From Chloroflexota bacterium (lineage in GTDB: Bacteria > Chloroflexota > Limnocylindria > Limnocylindrales > CSP1-4), in contig VBFZ01000029.1 in NCBI GenBank assembly GCA_005880805.1, positions 1 through 11,293 of the forward strand: a stretch of DNA of 11,293 nt, in the 5' to 3' direction. Each line of letters opens with the position of its first letter. The stretch's first letter is position 1. Under the pieces are notes generated by a model. It worked only from the letters and a program-made list of their open reading frames with translations. It had not been told where the DNA came from and searched no databases. This document shows positions 1-6,516 of the stretch, in pieces. A program made the position numbers and the translations under genes.

Positions 1-444
1 CGCTCGACGAGCACCACCAGCCGTTCGACCAGCACCGCCTACCACTACTCCGGCACCAACCACGTGTGGATCCCCTCGCTCGGAATCAGCCGTGCCGTCT
101 ACTCGTTCCCCTGCAGCCGCACGACCGATCCGGGCATGGTCGTCTATCGGTGGGGCTGCGCGGGCACCAACAACGTCTACCTGATGGCCCACGCAAGCGG
201 CCCCTTCTACGCGCTGAACCAGGCGTACTACAACGGCCGGTTGCGGGTCGGACTCAAGGTCGTCTACGCCAACAGTTCAGGCCGGGTGCACACCTACTCG
301 GTGATCTGGTGGCGGGTCGTCCGCCCCACGACGGCGGCTTCGTGGGCCTGGGCGTCGCTCTCGCGACCGAGCATGACGCTGCAGACGTGCCTCGGCGCCA
401 ACAGCGCATACCGCCTGATGGTCCGCCTGGTCCAGGTCAGCTAG
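1..444 (+). CDS. Sortase family transpeptidase, C-terminal part (start outside window)
   Basis: Sortases are extracytoplasmic, membrane-anchored cysteine transpeptidases that cleave a sorting signal and join the protein to a cell-surface nucleophile. The frame is open from base 1, so the N-terminus, with any membrane anchor, lies outside the window. The first dozen or so visible codons are a Ser/Thr-rich linker. The sortase barrel follows, starting at HVWIPSLGI. The catalytic triad can be read: His in LMAHASGPF (codon 190-192), Cys in the hallmark TLQTC (codon 388-390) and Arg in MVRLV (codon 424-426). The gene ends shortly after the Arg strand, as sortases do. No LPXTG-type substrate or pilin gene is visible. 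The class (D, E or F) cannot be assigned from this fragment. The stop TAG at 442-444 overlaps the stop of the convergent ACT gene. The family call is firm because of TLxTC plus the spaced His and Arg. Confidence 0.85.
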   Translation, partial: RSTSTTSRSTSTAYHYSGTNHVWIPSLGISRAVYSFPCSRTTDPGMVVYRWGCAGTNNVYLMAHASGPFYALNQAYYNGRLRVGLKVVYANSSGRVHTYSVIWWRVVRPTTAASWAWASLSRPSMTLQTCLGANSAYRLMVRLVQVS

Positions 445-887
445 ACCGCCAGCGTCTCCTTCGACAGGCCCAGGGCCCGGGTCGCGGGCTCGACATTCGA
501 GCGTGCGATCCCGAGCGAAACGAGGACGCGCTCGCCGCGGTCGGCGATGATCAGGATGGACTCGAGGTTCACGCCTGCGTCCGCGATCCGGCGCGCGACC
601 TCGGCCAGGGCGCCGGGCTGATCCTCGATTTCGACCTCGACCGAGTCGACCTCGACCGCCGTGTAGCCGGCCGACCGGAGGGCCCGCTCCAGGCCGTCTT
701 CCTGGTCGTCGTTGACCATCAGGGCGACGCCGCCTGAGCCGCCGATCTCGGCGCCCCCGATCGCCCGGATGTTGATGCCGTGCGCCGCGATCGAATCGGC
801 CAGCGAGGCCAGGGCGCCTGGCCCGGTGGTCCGGAAGTCGCTGTCCCGGCCGACGCCCGTGAGCGCGACCAGGAACTGCTTGCGCAT
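441..887 (-). CDS. Tandem ACT-domain protein (GcvR-like amino-acid sensor)
   Basis: This is a 148-residue protein made almost only of two ACT modules, at roughly residues 3-74 and 80-140. Each shows the ACT pattern: a first strand, a G-A-L turn before a helix (GPGALASLA in the first, DQPGALAEVARRIADAGVN in the second), then a hydrophobic strand. ACT domains usually bind amino acids and control enzymes or transcription; double-ACT proteins without a catalytic domain resemble GcvR-type regulators. The ligand cannot be read from sequence. I chose ATG at 887 rather than the GTG directly before it because GGAGG (898-894) lies 6 nt upstream of the ATG. It follows the acyl-CoA dehydrogenase by 13 nt on the same strand, so the two are probably co-transcribed, suggesting feedback on acyl-CoA or branched-chain amino-acid breakdown (inference). 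Confidence 0.85.
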   Translation of the reverse strand: MRKQFLVALTGVGRDSDFRTTGPGALASLADSIAAHGINIRAIGGAEIGGSGGVALMVNDDQEDGLERALRSAGYTAVEVDSVEVEIEDQPGALAEVARRIADAGVNLESILIIADRGERVLVSLGIARSNVEPATRALGLSKETLAV

Positions 888-893
888 CACGTC

Positions 894-898
894 CCTCC
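894..898 (-). promoter_or_regulatory. Shine-Dalgarno site of the ACT gene
   Basis: GGAGG on the minus strand, 6 nt before ATG 887. It sits just outside the end of the upstream acyl-CoA dehydrogenase gene and decides the start between GTG 890 and ATG 887. Confidence 0.7.
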
Positions 899-900
899 CG

Positions 901-2067
901 TCACGACACCCTCAGTCCGAGGATCCGGCGGGCGATCACCAGCCGCTGGATCTGGCTGGTGCCTTCCCCGATTTCGGTCAGTTTAGCGTCCCGCAGGTAG
1001 CGCTCGACCTTGTATTCCTCGACGTAGCCGTACCCGCCGTGGACCTGAATGGCCGCGTTCGTCACGCGTGAGCTGACCTCCGAAGCGAACAGTTTGGCCT
1101 GTGCAGCAGCGAGCGAGTAGTCGCGTCCCTGGTCCTTCAGCCATGCGGCGCGGTAGACCATCGAGCGGGCGGCTTCGACCTCGGTCGCCATGTCCGCGAT
1201 CATGAACGCGACGCCCTCGAACGTGCCGATCGGGCGCCCGAACTGCTGGCGCGTCTGCGCGTACGGGACCGCGGCATCGAGGGCGGCCTGGGCCAGGCCG
1301 ATGGCCAGTGCACCGATGCTCACCCGTCCGCCGTCAAGGATCTTGAGGAACGTCCGAAAGCCGCTGCCGCGCTCGCCGAGGAGGTTCGCGGCGGGAACCT
1401 TCGCCTTCTCGAAGATGAGCTCGCCGGTCGCCGATGCATGCAGGCCGAGCTTCTCCTCCAGTCGACCGACCGAGAAGCCCGGCGTATCGGCGGGCACGAT
1501 GAAGGCCGAGATCTCCGGCTCGCCGTCCTCGTTCTGGCCCGTGCGCGCGGTCACGATGTACGTCCCCGCCTGGCCGGCGTTCGTGATGAAGCGCTTGCCG
1601 CCGTCGATCACCCAGCAGCCGCCGTCCGGCCCGTCCTCGAAGCGGGCGGTCGTCCGCGTCCCGCCGGCGTCGGACCCGGCGCCTGGCTCCGTCAACCCGT
1701 AGCCACCGAGGACGTTGCCAGACGCCATCGGGACGAGGAAGCGCTCCTTCTGCTCGGGCGTTCCGACCAGGTGCAGCGGTCCGCAGCCGAGGCTCGTATG
1801 AGCGGCCAGGATCAGCCCGAGGGAGCCCCACACCCGGCCGACCTCTTCGACGGCGATGGCGTAGGCGAGGGTGTCGAGGCCGGCTCCGCCTTCGTCCTCC
1901 GGGATCGGGATGCCAAGCCAGCCCAGCTCCCCCATCCGCTGGACGATGACGGTCGGAAAGCGCCTCTCACGTTCGTGCTCGTCCACGACCGGTGCAACCT
2001 CGCGGGCCATGAAGTCGCGCACCGTGTCCCGCAGGAGGACATGCTCGGGGGACAGGTCGAGGTCCAT
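901..2067 (-). CDS. Acyl-CoA dehydrogenase
   Basis: FAD-dependent enzyme that oxidises an acyl-CoA to the 2,3-enoyl-CoA and passes electrons to electron-transfer flavoprotein. The product has 388 residues, the usual family length, with all three domains: N-terminal helical (1-120), middle beta with GYGLTEPGAGSD (122-133) and C-terminal helical with QTRQQFGRPIGTFEGV (271-286). The catalytic base is the Glu in IGEGTSQIQRL (E368), the position used by short- and medium-chain dehydrogenases, rather than the shifted position of long-chain and isovaleryl enzymes. Chain length cannot be settled from sequence. An in-frame GTG at 2085 would add six residues, but ATG 2067 gives the standard MDLDLSPEH beginning and has a -10 box just upstream. 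It heads a two-gene unit with the ACT protein and diverges from the SufR-like gene. Identification is firm; the substrate is open. Confidence 0.95.
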   Translation of the reverse strand: MDLDLSPEHVLLRDTVRDFMAREVAPVVDEHERERRFPTVIVQRMGELGWLGIPIPEDEGGAGLDTLAYAIAVEEVGRVWGSLGLILAAHTSLGCGPLHLVGTPEQKERFLVPMASGNVLGGYGLTEPGAGSDAGGTRTTARFEDGPDGGCWVIDGGKRFITNAGQAGTYIVTARTGQNEDGEPEISAFIVPADTPGFSVGRLEEKLGLHASATGELIFEKAKVPAANLLGERGSGFRTFLKILDGGRVSIGALAIGLAQAALDAAVPYAQTRQQFGRPIGTFEGVAFMIADMATEVEAARSMVYRAAWLKDQGRDYSLAAAQAKLFASEVSSRVTNAAIQVHGGYGYVEEYKVERYLRDAKLTEIGEGTSQIQRLVIARRILGLRVS

Positions 2068-2075
2068 CGAAGGGC

Positions 2076-2081
2076 AGCGTA
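2076..2081 (-). promoter_or_regulatory. Probable -10 box of the acyl-CoA dehydrogenase gene (leaderless)
   Basis: TACGCT on the minus strand (2081 to 2076), 8 nt before ATG 2067. It fits TANNNT and would place the transcription start within about two bases of the start codon. No ribosome binding site is seen before this ATG. No convincing -35 is visible. Confidence 0.45.
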
Positions 2082-2140
2082 ACACCCGTTGGAGGGACGG
2101 CCGGCGCGCGTCGGTTCACGCGGCGGAGGCGCCGGACGAG

Positions 2141-2166
2141 GTGCCCGGCAGCCGTGTCGGCACGGT
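2141..2166. promoter_or_regulatory. Candidate operator: nested inverted repeats in a divergent promoter region
   Basis: In the 113-bp gap between the divergent dehydrogenase and regulator genes, CCGTG (2152-2156) and CACGG (2161-2165) form an inverted repeat with a 4-nt spacer. An outer pair, GTGCC (2141-2145) and GGCAC (2159-2163), overlaps it. They lie directly upstream of the regulator's -10 box, where a dimeric repressor would block transcription. Short arms are common by chance in such GC-rich DNA, so support is modest. Confidence 0.3.
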
Positions 2167-2168
2167 GC

Positions 2169-2174
2169 TAGCCT
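2169..2174 (+). promoter_or_regulatory. Probable -10 box of the SufR-like gene (leaderless)
   Basis: TAGCCT ending 6 nt before ATG 2181, fitting TANNNT with transcription starting at or next to the A of the start codon. There is no Shine-Dalgarno sequence upstream. This favours ATG 2181 over the in-frame ATG at 2205. Confidence 0.45.
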
Positions 2175-2180
2175 TCGCGG

Positions 2181-2889
2181 ATGCTGGGTCGCGATGCCGG
2201 TCCCATGCCGAGCCCCGCAGCGCCGCTCGAAGACGTTTCGGCGACCCGCCACGCCAACGCCGCGCAGCTCCGCCAGGAGATCGTCGTCAGCCTGCGGCGC
2301 GACGGCCCCGCGTCACCCGACCAGCTGGCACGCCGCGTCAACGCGAGCCGGACGGGCGTCCTGCAGCAGCTCAAAGCCCTCCAGTCGAGTGGCCTGGTCA
2401 GCCGCCAGACGGTCCGGCATGGTGTGGGTCGGCCGCGCCACGTGTACGACGTGACCGACCGGGCGCAGGACCTCTTCCCCGCGAACTACGACGGCCTGGC
2501 GAACGGGCTCCTGGCGGCGATCGAGGAGGTTGGCGGGGCCGGCCTGGTCGACGAGATCTTCGAAGCGCGGCGACACCAGTTGGCGGACTCGATCCGTGAG
2601 CGAATGACGGAGCGCGTGCCCGCGGGCGCCACACTGCTCGAGCGCGTGCGCGAGCTGGCTGCCATCCAGGACGAGCAGGGCTACCTGTGCGGGAGCGTAT
2701 TCAGCGTCCGAGCACAACTGCGCGATCTACCACATCGCGTCGGAGCGGCCCGCCGCCTGTTCTGCCGAGCTCGCGCTGTTCCGGGAGGTGCTGGGCGCCG
2801 ACGTTGTCCGCGAAACCCACATCGCGTCCGGCGACCGCAGCTGCACCTACCGCATAAGCGAACTGGCACCCTCCACGAGCAGCCGGTAG
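2181..2889 (+). pseudogene. SufR-like winged-helix regulator with Fe-S cysteines, interrupted by a frameshift
   Basis: Residues 29-95 form a winged helix-turn-helix: a helix ending in IVVSLRRDG, a recognition region in RRVNASRTGVLQQLKALQ and a wing in GVGRPRHVYDVTD. A helical region follows to DEQGYLCG (about residue 171, base 2693). From here the first frame turns into basic, unfamiliar sequence and would stop at 2940-2942. The +1 frame instead carries the family C-terminus: SEHNCAIYHIASERPAAC, then an ELALFREVLGADV segment, then GDRSCTYRI, stopping at 2887-2889. Its cysteines are spaced CX12CX27C, close to the C-terminal cysteine pattern of SufR-family [Fe-S] repressors. The shift falls between about 2690 and 2706, and the loop between GYL and HNC looks several residues short, suggesting a deletion of about 20 nt. 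It is a pseudogene, a split regulator or an assembly error; the intact C-terminal frame argues for a recent event. Confidence 0.7.
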
Positions 2890-2938
2890 TCGCTCACGAG
2901 ACGCAGGCGACACCCTTGCGAGCCATGTTTCTGAGGTT

Positions 2939-3994
2939 CTAGGCCTCCTCGCGCTCGACGACCTCGCGGCGGGCGGGTTCCATCAGCGCTGCCGGGACGT
3001 CGCTGACGTTCGGGACGAACGACGCCGCGAGGGAGGTCGCGGCGGCCTGCTGCTGGTCCTGGAGCGACAGGATCCCGAGACGGCCCAGCGTGGCGAGCTC
3101 ATCCCGGATGTACGTCTTGAGCATCTCCGGCCCGTCGGTGTTGATCGTGAAGCGGACCTCATTTCGGCGGAACGTGTCGAAGATCCAGCGGAACTCGTCC
3201 CAGCCCGAGACCACGGCCGTATTGAGGTTCGACGTCGGGCAGATCTCGAGCACGATGCCTCGTTCGCGGAGCATTGCCATCGCGCGCGGGTCATACGCGG
3301 CCTTCACGCCGTGGCCGATGCGATCGGGCTCGAGCAGCTCGATCGCGCGGGCTACCTCCTCAACCGGTCCCGCTTCCCCCGTGTGGACCGTCAGGCCCAG
3401 GCCGAACTGGCGCGCCCGCCGATAGAGCCGCCTGTAGTCCGCCAGCCGGAAGGTCGCCGACTCCGGCCCGGCGATGTCGACCCCGATCACGCCGCGATCC
3501 CGCCAGGCGATCGCCTTCTCGACGAGGATCTCATTGAGCTCGTACGGGAACGCCCGGTCGAGGCAGAAGATCAGGCCGGGCTTCACCGGGTACTCCAGTG
3601 TCGCCTTGTCCATTCCTCGCAGGGCGGCGGCGATGATGTGGTCGAGGTCCTGCTCGCCGCCCCGGTTGCGCTTCATCGGGTTGAAGCGCAGCTCCATCGT
3701 CGTGACGTTGTTCTTGCGGTAGGCGCCGCCGACTACCTCGTACACCGCCCGCTCGACGGCCAGCGGTGACGACTGGATCAGCTCTGTCCAGTGGAAGAGC
3801 TGGAGGTAGCCGTCGAAGCTCCGCGCGCGCCGGGACGACACCGTGATCATGTCCCGGAACTCCCAGTAGTCCTTGGTCGGGAGCCGGATGCCCTGCGCGT
3901 GCGCGATCCCCCACATGATCGCGGGCGTCACCGCGCCTCCCAGGTGGCAGTGGAGCTCGGCGAGGGCCACCTTCCGGGAGAGCTGACGGACCAT
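2939..3994 (-). CDS. Adenosine deaminase family protein
   Basis: Metal-dependent TIM-barrel deaminase of the adenosine/AMP deaminase family, 351 residues, the normal length. The zinc-site and catalytic residues are visible: HCH (H15, H17), H204 and catalytic E207 in VHTGE, H228 in RIGHG, and D287 in NTDGP. Two family signatures differ: the usual NTDDP reads NTDGP (second Asp, substrate-contacting in mouse adenosine deaminase, is G288), and the usual LAGDE reads IAGPE (174-178). Catalysis is probably kept, but the substrate may not be adenosine; a modified purine nucleoside or another aminopurine is possible (inference). It starts at ATG 3994, preceded by a -10 box with no room for a leader. 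It converges on the broken regulator, with 49 nt between the two stops and no clear terminator, and appears to be its own transcription unit. Confidence 0.9.
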   Translation of the reverse strand: MVRQLSRKVALAELHCHLGGAVTPAIMWGIAHAQGIRLPTKDYWEFRDMITVSSRRARSFDGYLQLFHWTELIQSSPLAVERAVYEVVGGAYRKNNVTTMELRFNPMKRNRGGEQDLDHIIAAALRGMDKATLEYPVKPGLIFCLDRAFPYELNEILVEKAIAWRDRGVIGVDIAGPESATFRLADYRRLYRRARQFGLGLTVHTGEAGPVEEVARAIELLEPDRIGHGVKAAYDPRAMAMLRERGIVLEICPTSNLNTAVVSGWDEFRWIFDTFRRNEVRFTINTDGPEMLKTYIRDELATLGRLGILSLQDQQQAAATSLAASFVPNVSDVPAALMEPARREVVEREEA

Positions 3995-4000
3995 ACCGCG

Positions 4001-4006
4001 AGGATA
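4001..4006 (-). promoter_or_regulatory. Probable -10 box of the deaminase gene (leaderless)
   Basis: TATCCT on the minus strand (4006 to 4001), with exactly 6 nt to ATG 3994. It fits TANNNT, and no Shine-Dalgarno sequence is present. It lies in the 86-bp gap after the TM protein gene, which otherwise holds only GC-rich sequence. Confidence 0.5.
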
Positions 4007-4080
4007 TCCGAGGCCGCCGGGCCTGGGGGCGCCCGACGGGGAGCAACGACTGCCGGGCGTGCTTGACCGGTTGGTTCCGC

Positions 4081-4779
4081 TCAGACTCGGCGACTGTTGG
4101 CTCGCCCGATGACGACGACCGTCAGGCTGGCCGTCGAGGTCGCGAGCACGACCTCGAACCGGTAGGTTCCGGGCGGCCAGCGATCCTGGCCGAACCGGGA
4201 ATCCGGGGGCGGAATGAGGACGGCCGGGGTCCCCGCGATCTGGCCCCGGAAGGGTTGAACCGTCAGCGGCTCGGGATCAACCCCGGACCGCAGCCGCCAG
4301 GACCGCCCGAGCAGCAGGATCTGGCCGGGCGGGCTCGTGATGACCAGAGCCTGAACCGAATAGCCCGCCGTTCCCAGGAACACGCTTGGCTTGGCACCGT
4401 CGACAGCGGTCGGCGGTGGCCCTTCGATGGGTACCCAGACCTCTTCCAGGGCCGAGGATGGCCGCTTGCCTATGGCGGCTACGCCCCAGCCGTCGTGCAC
4501 CTTGAGCGCCGCCGCGAGCTCCTGCGGTGAGACGGTCGGCGACGGGAGGAGACCCGGATCCGAGGGTGTGGGTCGTCCCGAGGCCGCCGGCGATGGTTGG
4601 AGGCTCGCCGCGGCCTGATCCGGAAGCTTGGCGAACGTCCAGGGCTTGAGCGCCGCGACCACGAGAAACGCGACCAGCCCGATGGCCAGGAACGCTGCAG
4701 GTTCCGGGCGTCCAGGTCGGCGAAGCGGCGCAGGCTCGACGCGAAGCTCCTCTCGCCGATCGTGCGGCCCGTCCGCCAT
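4081..4779 (-). CDS. Hypothetical protein with one N-terminal membrane segment and an extracytoplasmic domain
   Basis: I do not recognise a named family. The 232-residue product has a charged, Arg/Pro-rich cytoplasmic N-terminus (1-27), one hydrophobic stretch at about 28-45 (AFLAIGLVAFLVVAAL), then a Pro/Ser/Ala-rich linker (about 52-88) and a globular region of about 145 residues. The end of that region, from WPPGTYRFEVVL on, looks like beta-sandwich strands. Topology is probably N-in with the domain outside. Cysteines are absent. It begins 18 nt after the DinB-like stop, with AAGG (4791-4788) 8 nt before ATG 4779, so it is probably translated from the lipA/DinB transcript and is the last gene of that unit. 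Function is unknown; a surface or envelope-associated role is the most that can be inferred. Confidence 0.75.
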   Translation of the reverse strand: MADGPHDRREELRVEPAPLRRPGRPEPAAFLAIGLVAFLVVAALKPWTFAKLPDQAAASLQPSPAASGRPTPSDPGLLPSPTVSPQELAAALKVHDGWGVAAIGKRPSSALEEVWVPIEGPPPTAVDGAKPSVFLGTAGYSVQALVITSPPGQILLLGRSWRLRSGVDPEPLTVQPFRGQIAGTPAVLIPPPDSRFGQDRWPPGTYRFEVVLATSTASLTVVVIGRANSRRV

Positions 4780-4797
4780 CTGCCCCGCCTTCTTCGG

Positions 4798-5271
4798 CTA
4801 CTCCCGCCGGTCCGGCGGCCGGGTTCCCATGACGTGGCGCAGGACCCCGAACTCGCCGACGTGGTAGGAGTTGTGGTCGCCCACGATCCTGACCTCGCGC
4901 AGGATCGTGTGCCCTGGTGTCCCAGGGATGACCGCGAACAGATCGGTGGATGGGTCGCCGACGAGCGCCTGCAGCGTCTCGTTGTCCGCCCGGAAGCGGC
5001 CGATTGCTTCGGCGAACTGCTCGGGCGTAGCCGGCTGATCCCGATCCGGCCAGTAGGCCACCGGCCAGTGCGGCTCGACGTAGTCGCGGTTCTGGATGTA
5101 GTCGACGATGTCCCACTGCGTCAGGCGGATGTGCTCGAGCAGCTGCCAGGGCGAGAAGGGGAAGTTCGGCCCGCGGCGGTTGATCGCATCGGCCGGGAAG
5201 TCTCCGACGGCCTCGTCGAACGGCATCCGTGCGCCCTCGCCCCGAAGAAGGACGAGCAGCTGGTCGCGCAG
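4798..5271 (-). CDS. DinB/YfiT-like four-helix protein
   Basis: DinB-superfamily proteins are four-helix bundles with a metal site of three histidines. Many are thiol-dependent transferases or of unknown role. Here the histidines are H47 in the PWQLLEHIRL helix and H133 and H137 in GDHNSYHVGE, the expected HxxxH-type pair near the C-terminus. The start is difficult. The family's first helix (here RDQLLVLLRGEGARMPFDEAV) lies upstream of the first ATG (5226), and the only ATG, GTG or TTG further up in frame is a TTG at 5436, deep inside lipA. I propose CTG 5271, which has GAGG (5283-5280) 8 nt upstream and gives 157 residues, normal for the family. ATG 5226 also has a GAGG 8 nt upstream and is the alternative. 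The gene follows lipA by 16 nt. The family is fairly sure, the start uncertain and the function unknown. Confidence 0.8.
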   Translation of the reverse strand: MRDQLLVLLRGEGARMPFDEAVGDFPADAINRRGPNFPFSPWQLLEHIRLTQWDIVDYIQNRDYVEPHWPVAYWPDRDQPATPEQFAEAIGRFRADNETLQALVGDPSTDLFAVIPGTPGHTILREVRIVGDHNSYHVGEFGVLRHVMGTRPPDRRE

Positions 5272-5279
5272 CGCGCGAT

Positions 5280-5283
5280 CCTC
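5280..5283 (-). promoter_or_regulatory. Shine-Dalgarno site for a proposed CTG start of the DinB-like gene
   Basis: GAGG on the minus strand, 8 nt before CTG 5271 and just after the lipA stop codon (5290-5288). It supports a non-ATG start that keeps the first helix of the family. Confidence 0.4.
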
Positions 5284-5287
5284 GCCG

Positions 5288-6355
5288 TCAGCTGGCAGCG
5301 GGCACCACCCGCCCCGCGGCGTCGACGGTTGCTCGCCGTCGCATCGCCCGCAGCTCGGCGCCCGGGACCTGGTCGCGCGCGTGGTAGCTCGATCGGACGA
5401 GAGGCCCCGACTCGACGTGTCGGAAGCCGAGCGCAAGGGCTTCGGCCTTCATCTCCGCGAATTCGTCCGGGTGGTAGTAGCGGATCAGGGGCAGGTGCTT
5501 CTCGGACGGTCGCAGGTACTGGCCGACCGTCAGGATGTCGCAGTCGACCGCGCGCAGGTCCTCGAACGTCCGGTGCAACTCGTCGCGCGTCTCGCCGAGA
5601 CCGACCATCAGCGACGATTTCGTGTGGGCGACGTACCCGATCTGGCCTGCCATCCGCCTGGCGTTCCGGAGGACGCCCAGGCTCCGGTCATAACGGGCCC
5701 GCTTCCGCACGGGCTTCTGGAGTCGCTCCACGGTCTCGACATTGTGGTTGAGGATGTCGGGCCGGGCATCCATCACCTGCCTCAGTGGCGGCTCGTCGCC
5801 GTTGAAGTCCGGGATGAGGACCTCGACGCCCATGCCCGGGCTCGTCTCCCTCAGTCGCCTGATCGTGTCGGCGAAAACGTGGGCGCCGCCATCGGGCAGG
5901 TCGTCGCGGGCCACAGAGGTAACCACGACGTGCTCGAGGCCGAGCTGGGCGACCGCCTCGGCCACGCGCCTGGGCTCGTCCTCGTCAAACCAGGTGGGTC
6001 GGCCCGTCTTGACGGCGCAGAAGCCGCATGCCCGCGTGCAGGTGTCGCCGAGGATCATGATCGTCGCCGTCCGCTGCTCCCAGCACTCCCCGATGTTCGG
6101 GCAATGGGCCTCTTCGCAGACCGTGTTCAGGTTGAGGTCGCGCAGCAGGCGCTTCAGGTCCTGGTAGTTGTCCCCGGCCGGAATCCGGGCCTTGATCCAG
6201 TCGGGGTGGCGGCGCATGGGAACCGTGCCGTCGGCCGCACGCGCCGCGTAGCTGCCGCCGCCCATCGCGATCGTGATCGGCTCGTGGAGCCCGTGGTCGT
6301 GCGCGGCGTGCTCCTGGCCGCCCGGCGGGTTGAACATCGGAAGCTCGCGGCCCAT
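5288..6355 (-). CDS. lipA: Lipoyl synthase
   Basis: Radical-SAM enzyme that inserts two sulfurs into the octanoyl group on lipoyl domains, making the lipoyl cofactor of 2-oxoacid dehydrogenases and the glycine cleavage H protein. Both clusters can be read. The auxiliary [4Fe-4S] cysteines, consumed as sulfur donor, are C80, C85 and C91 in CEEAHCPNIGEC. The SAM cluster is CTRACGFC (C106, C110, C113). The conserved RSSY that completes the auxiliary cluster is at 321-324. The 355-residue product has an N-terminal extension of about 45 residues before PDWIKARIP and about 26 residues after the usual HARDQ end. ATG 6355 is chosen because a -10 box lies 6 nt upstream; an ATG six codons further in (MFNPPGG) is possible. 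The E2 gene upstream encodes a protein LipA modifies. No lipB or lplA is visible here. Confidence 0.96.
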   Translation of the reverse strand: MGRELPMFNPPGGQEHAAHDHGLHEPITIAMGGGSYAARAADGTVPMRRHPDWIKARIPAGDNYQDLKRLLRDLNLNTVCEEAHCPNIGECWEQRTATIMILGDTCTRACGFCAVKTGRPTWFDEDEPRRVAEAVAQLGLEHVVVTSVARDDLPDGGAHVFADTIRRLRETSPGMGVEVLIPDFNGDEPPLRQVMDARPDILNHNVETVERLQKPVRKRARYDRSLGVLRNARRMAGQIGYVAHTKSSLMVGLGETRDELHRTFEDLRAVDCDILTVGQYLRPSEKHLPLIRYYHPDEFAEMKAEALALGFRHVESGPLVRSSYHARDQVPGAELRAMRRRATVDAAGRVVPAAS

Positions 6356-6361
6356 GACCCG

Positions 6362-6367
6362 AGTGTA
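6362..6367 (-). promoter_or_regulatory. Probable -10 box of lipA (leaderless)
   Basis: TACACT on the minus strand (6367 to 6362), exactly 6 nt before ATG 6355, with no Shine-Dalgarno sequence between. It suggests that lipA has its own start site as well as possible read-through from the E2 gene. Confidence 0.5.
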
Positions 6368-6402
6368 GTCCCGCTCAGCCCGCAACGGCGCCTGAGGCCT
6401 GG

Positions 6403-6477
6403 GTGGGAGCGAGCGAGCAGGTCGCGAACGACCGCTCGCCCGATGAAGCCCGCGCCGCCGTTGACTAAGACACGCAC
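6403..6477 (-). pseudogene. Remnant of an NAD(P)-dependent epimerase/dehydratase: first Rossmann beta-alpha only
   Basis: Reading from GTG 6477, the product begins MRVLVNGGAGFIGR and continues AVVRDLLARS. This is the first strand, glycine-rich nucleotide-binding loop (GGAGFIG) and first helix of an extended short-chain dehydrogenase, the family of sugar-nucleotide epimerases and dehydratases. Similarity ends after about 25 codons, close to a triple GAGC repeat (plus strand, 6409-6420). The rest of that frame only overlaps the lipA start. Two usually conserved positions differ (VNGG for VTGG, FIGR for FIGS), as expected in a decaying copy. It lies 39 nt after the E2 stop. It is too short to bind a cofactor and is best read as the leftover 5' end of a deleted or rearranged gene. 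It could be chance, but the motif is unusually complete. Confidence 0.55.
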
Positions 6478-6516
6478 GTGCGTTGGGCCGTCAGCGCGGT
6501 CGCCAGCCGGGGCAGG

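Noticed and set aside
1..39. Tandem ACG/AGC-type repeats at the window edge
   Set aside because: They encode the Ser/Thr-rich linker of the sortase; too little is visible to call a variable-number repeat.
2890..2942. Extension of the regulator to the stop at 2940-2942 in its first frame
   Set aside because: The residues after about base 2693 in that frame are Arg/Pro-rich and unlike the family; the conserved C-terminus is in the +1 frame and stops at 2889.
4015..4033. GC-rich hairpin (CGGGC / GCCCG) between the TM protein and deaminase genes
   Set aside because: Short stem and no T-run on either strand; such pairing is common at this GC content, so it is not called a terminator.
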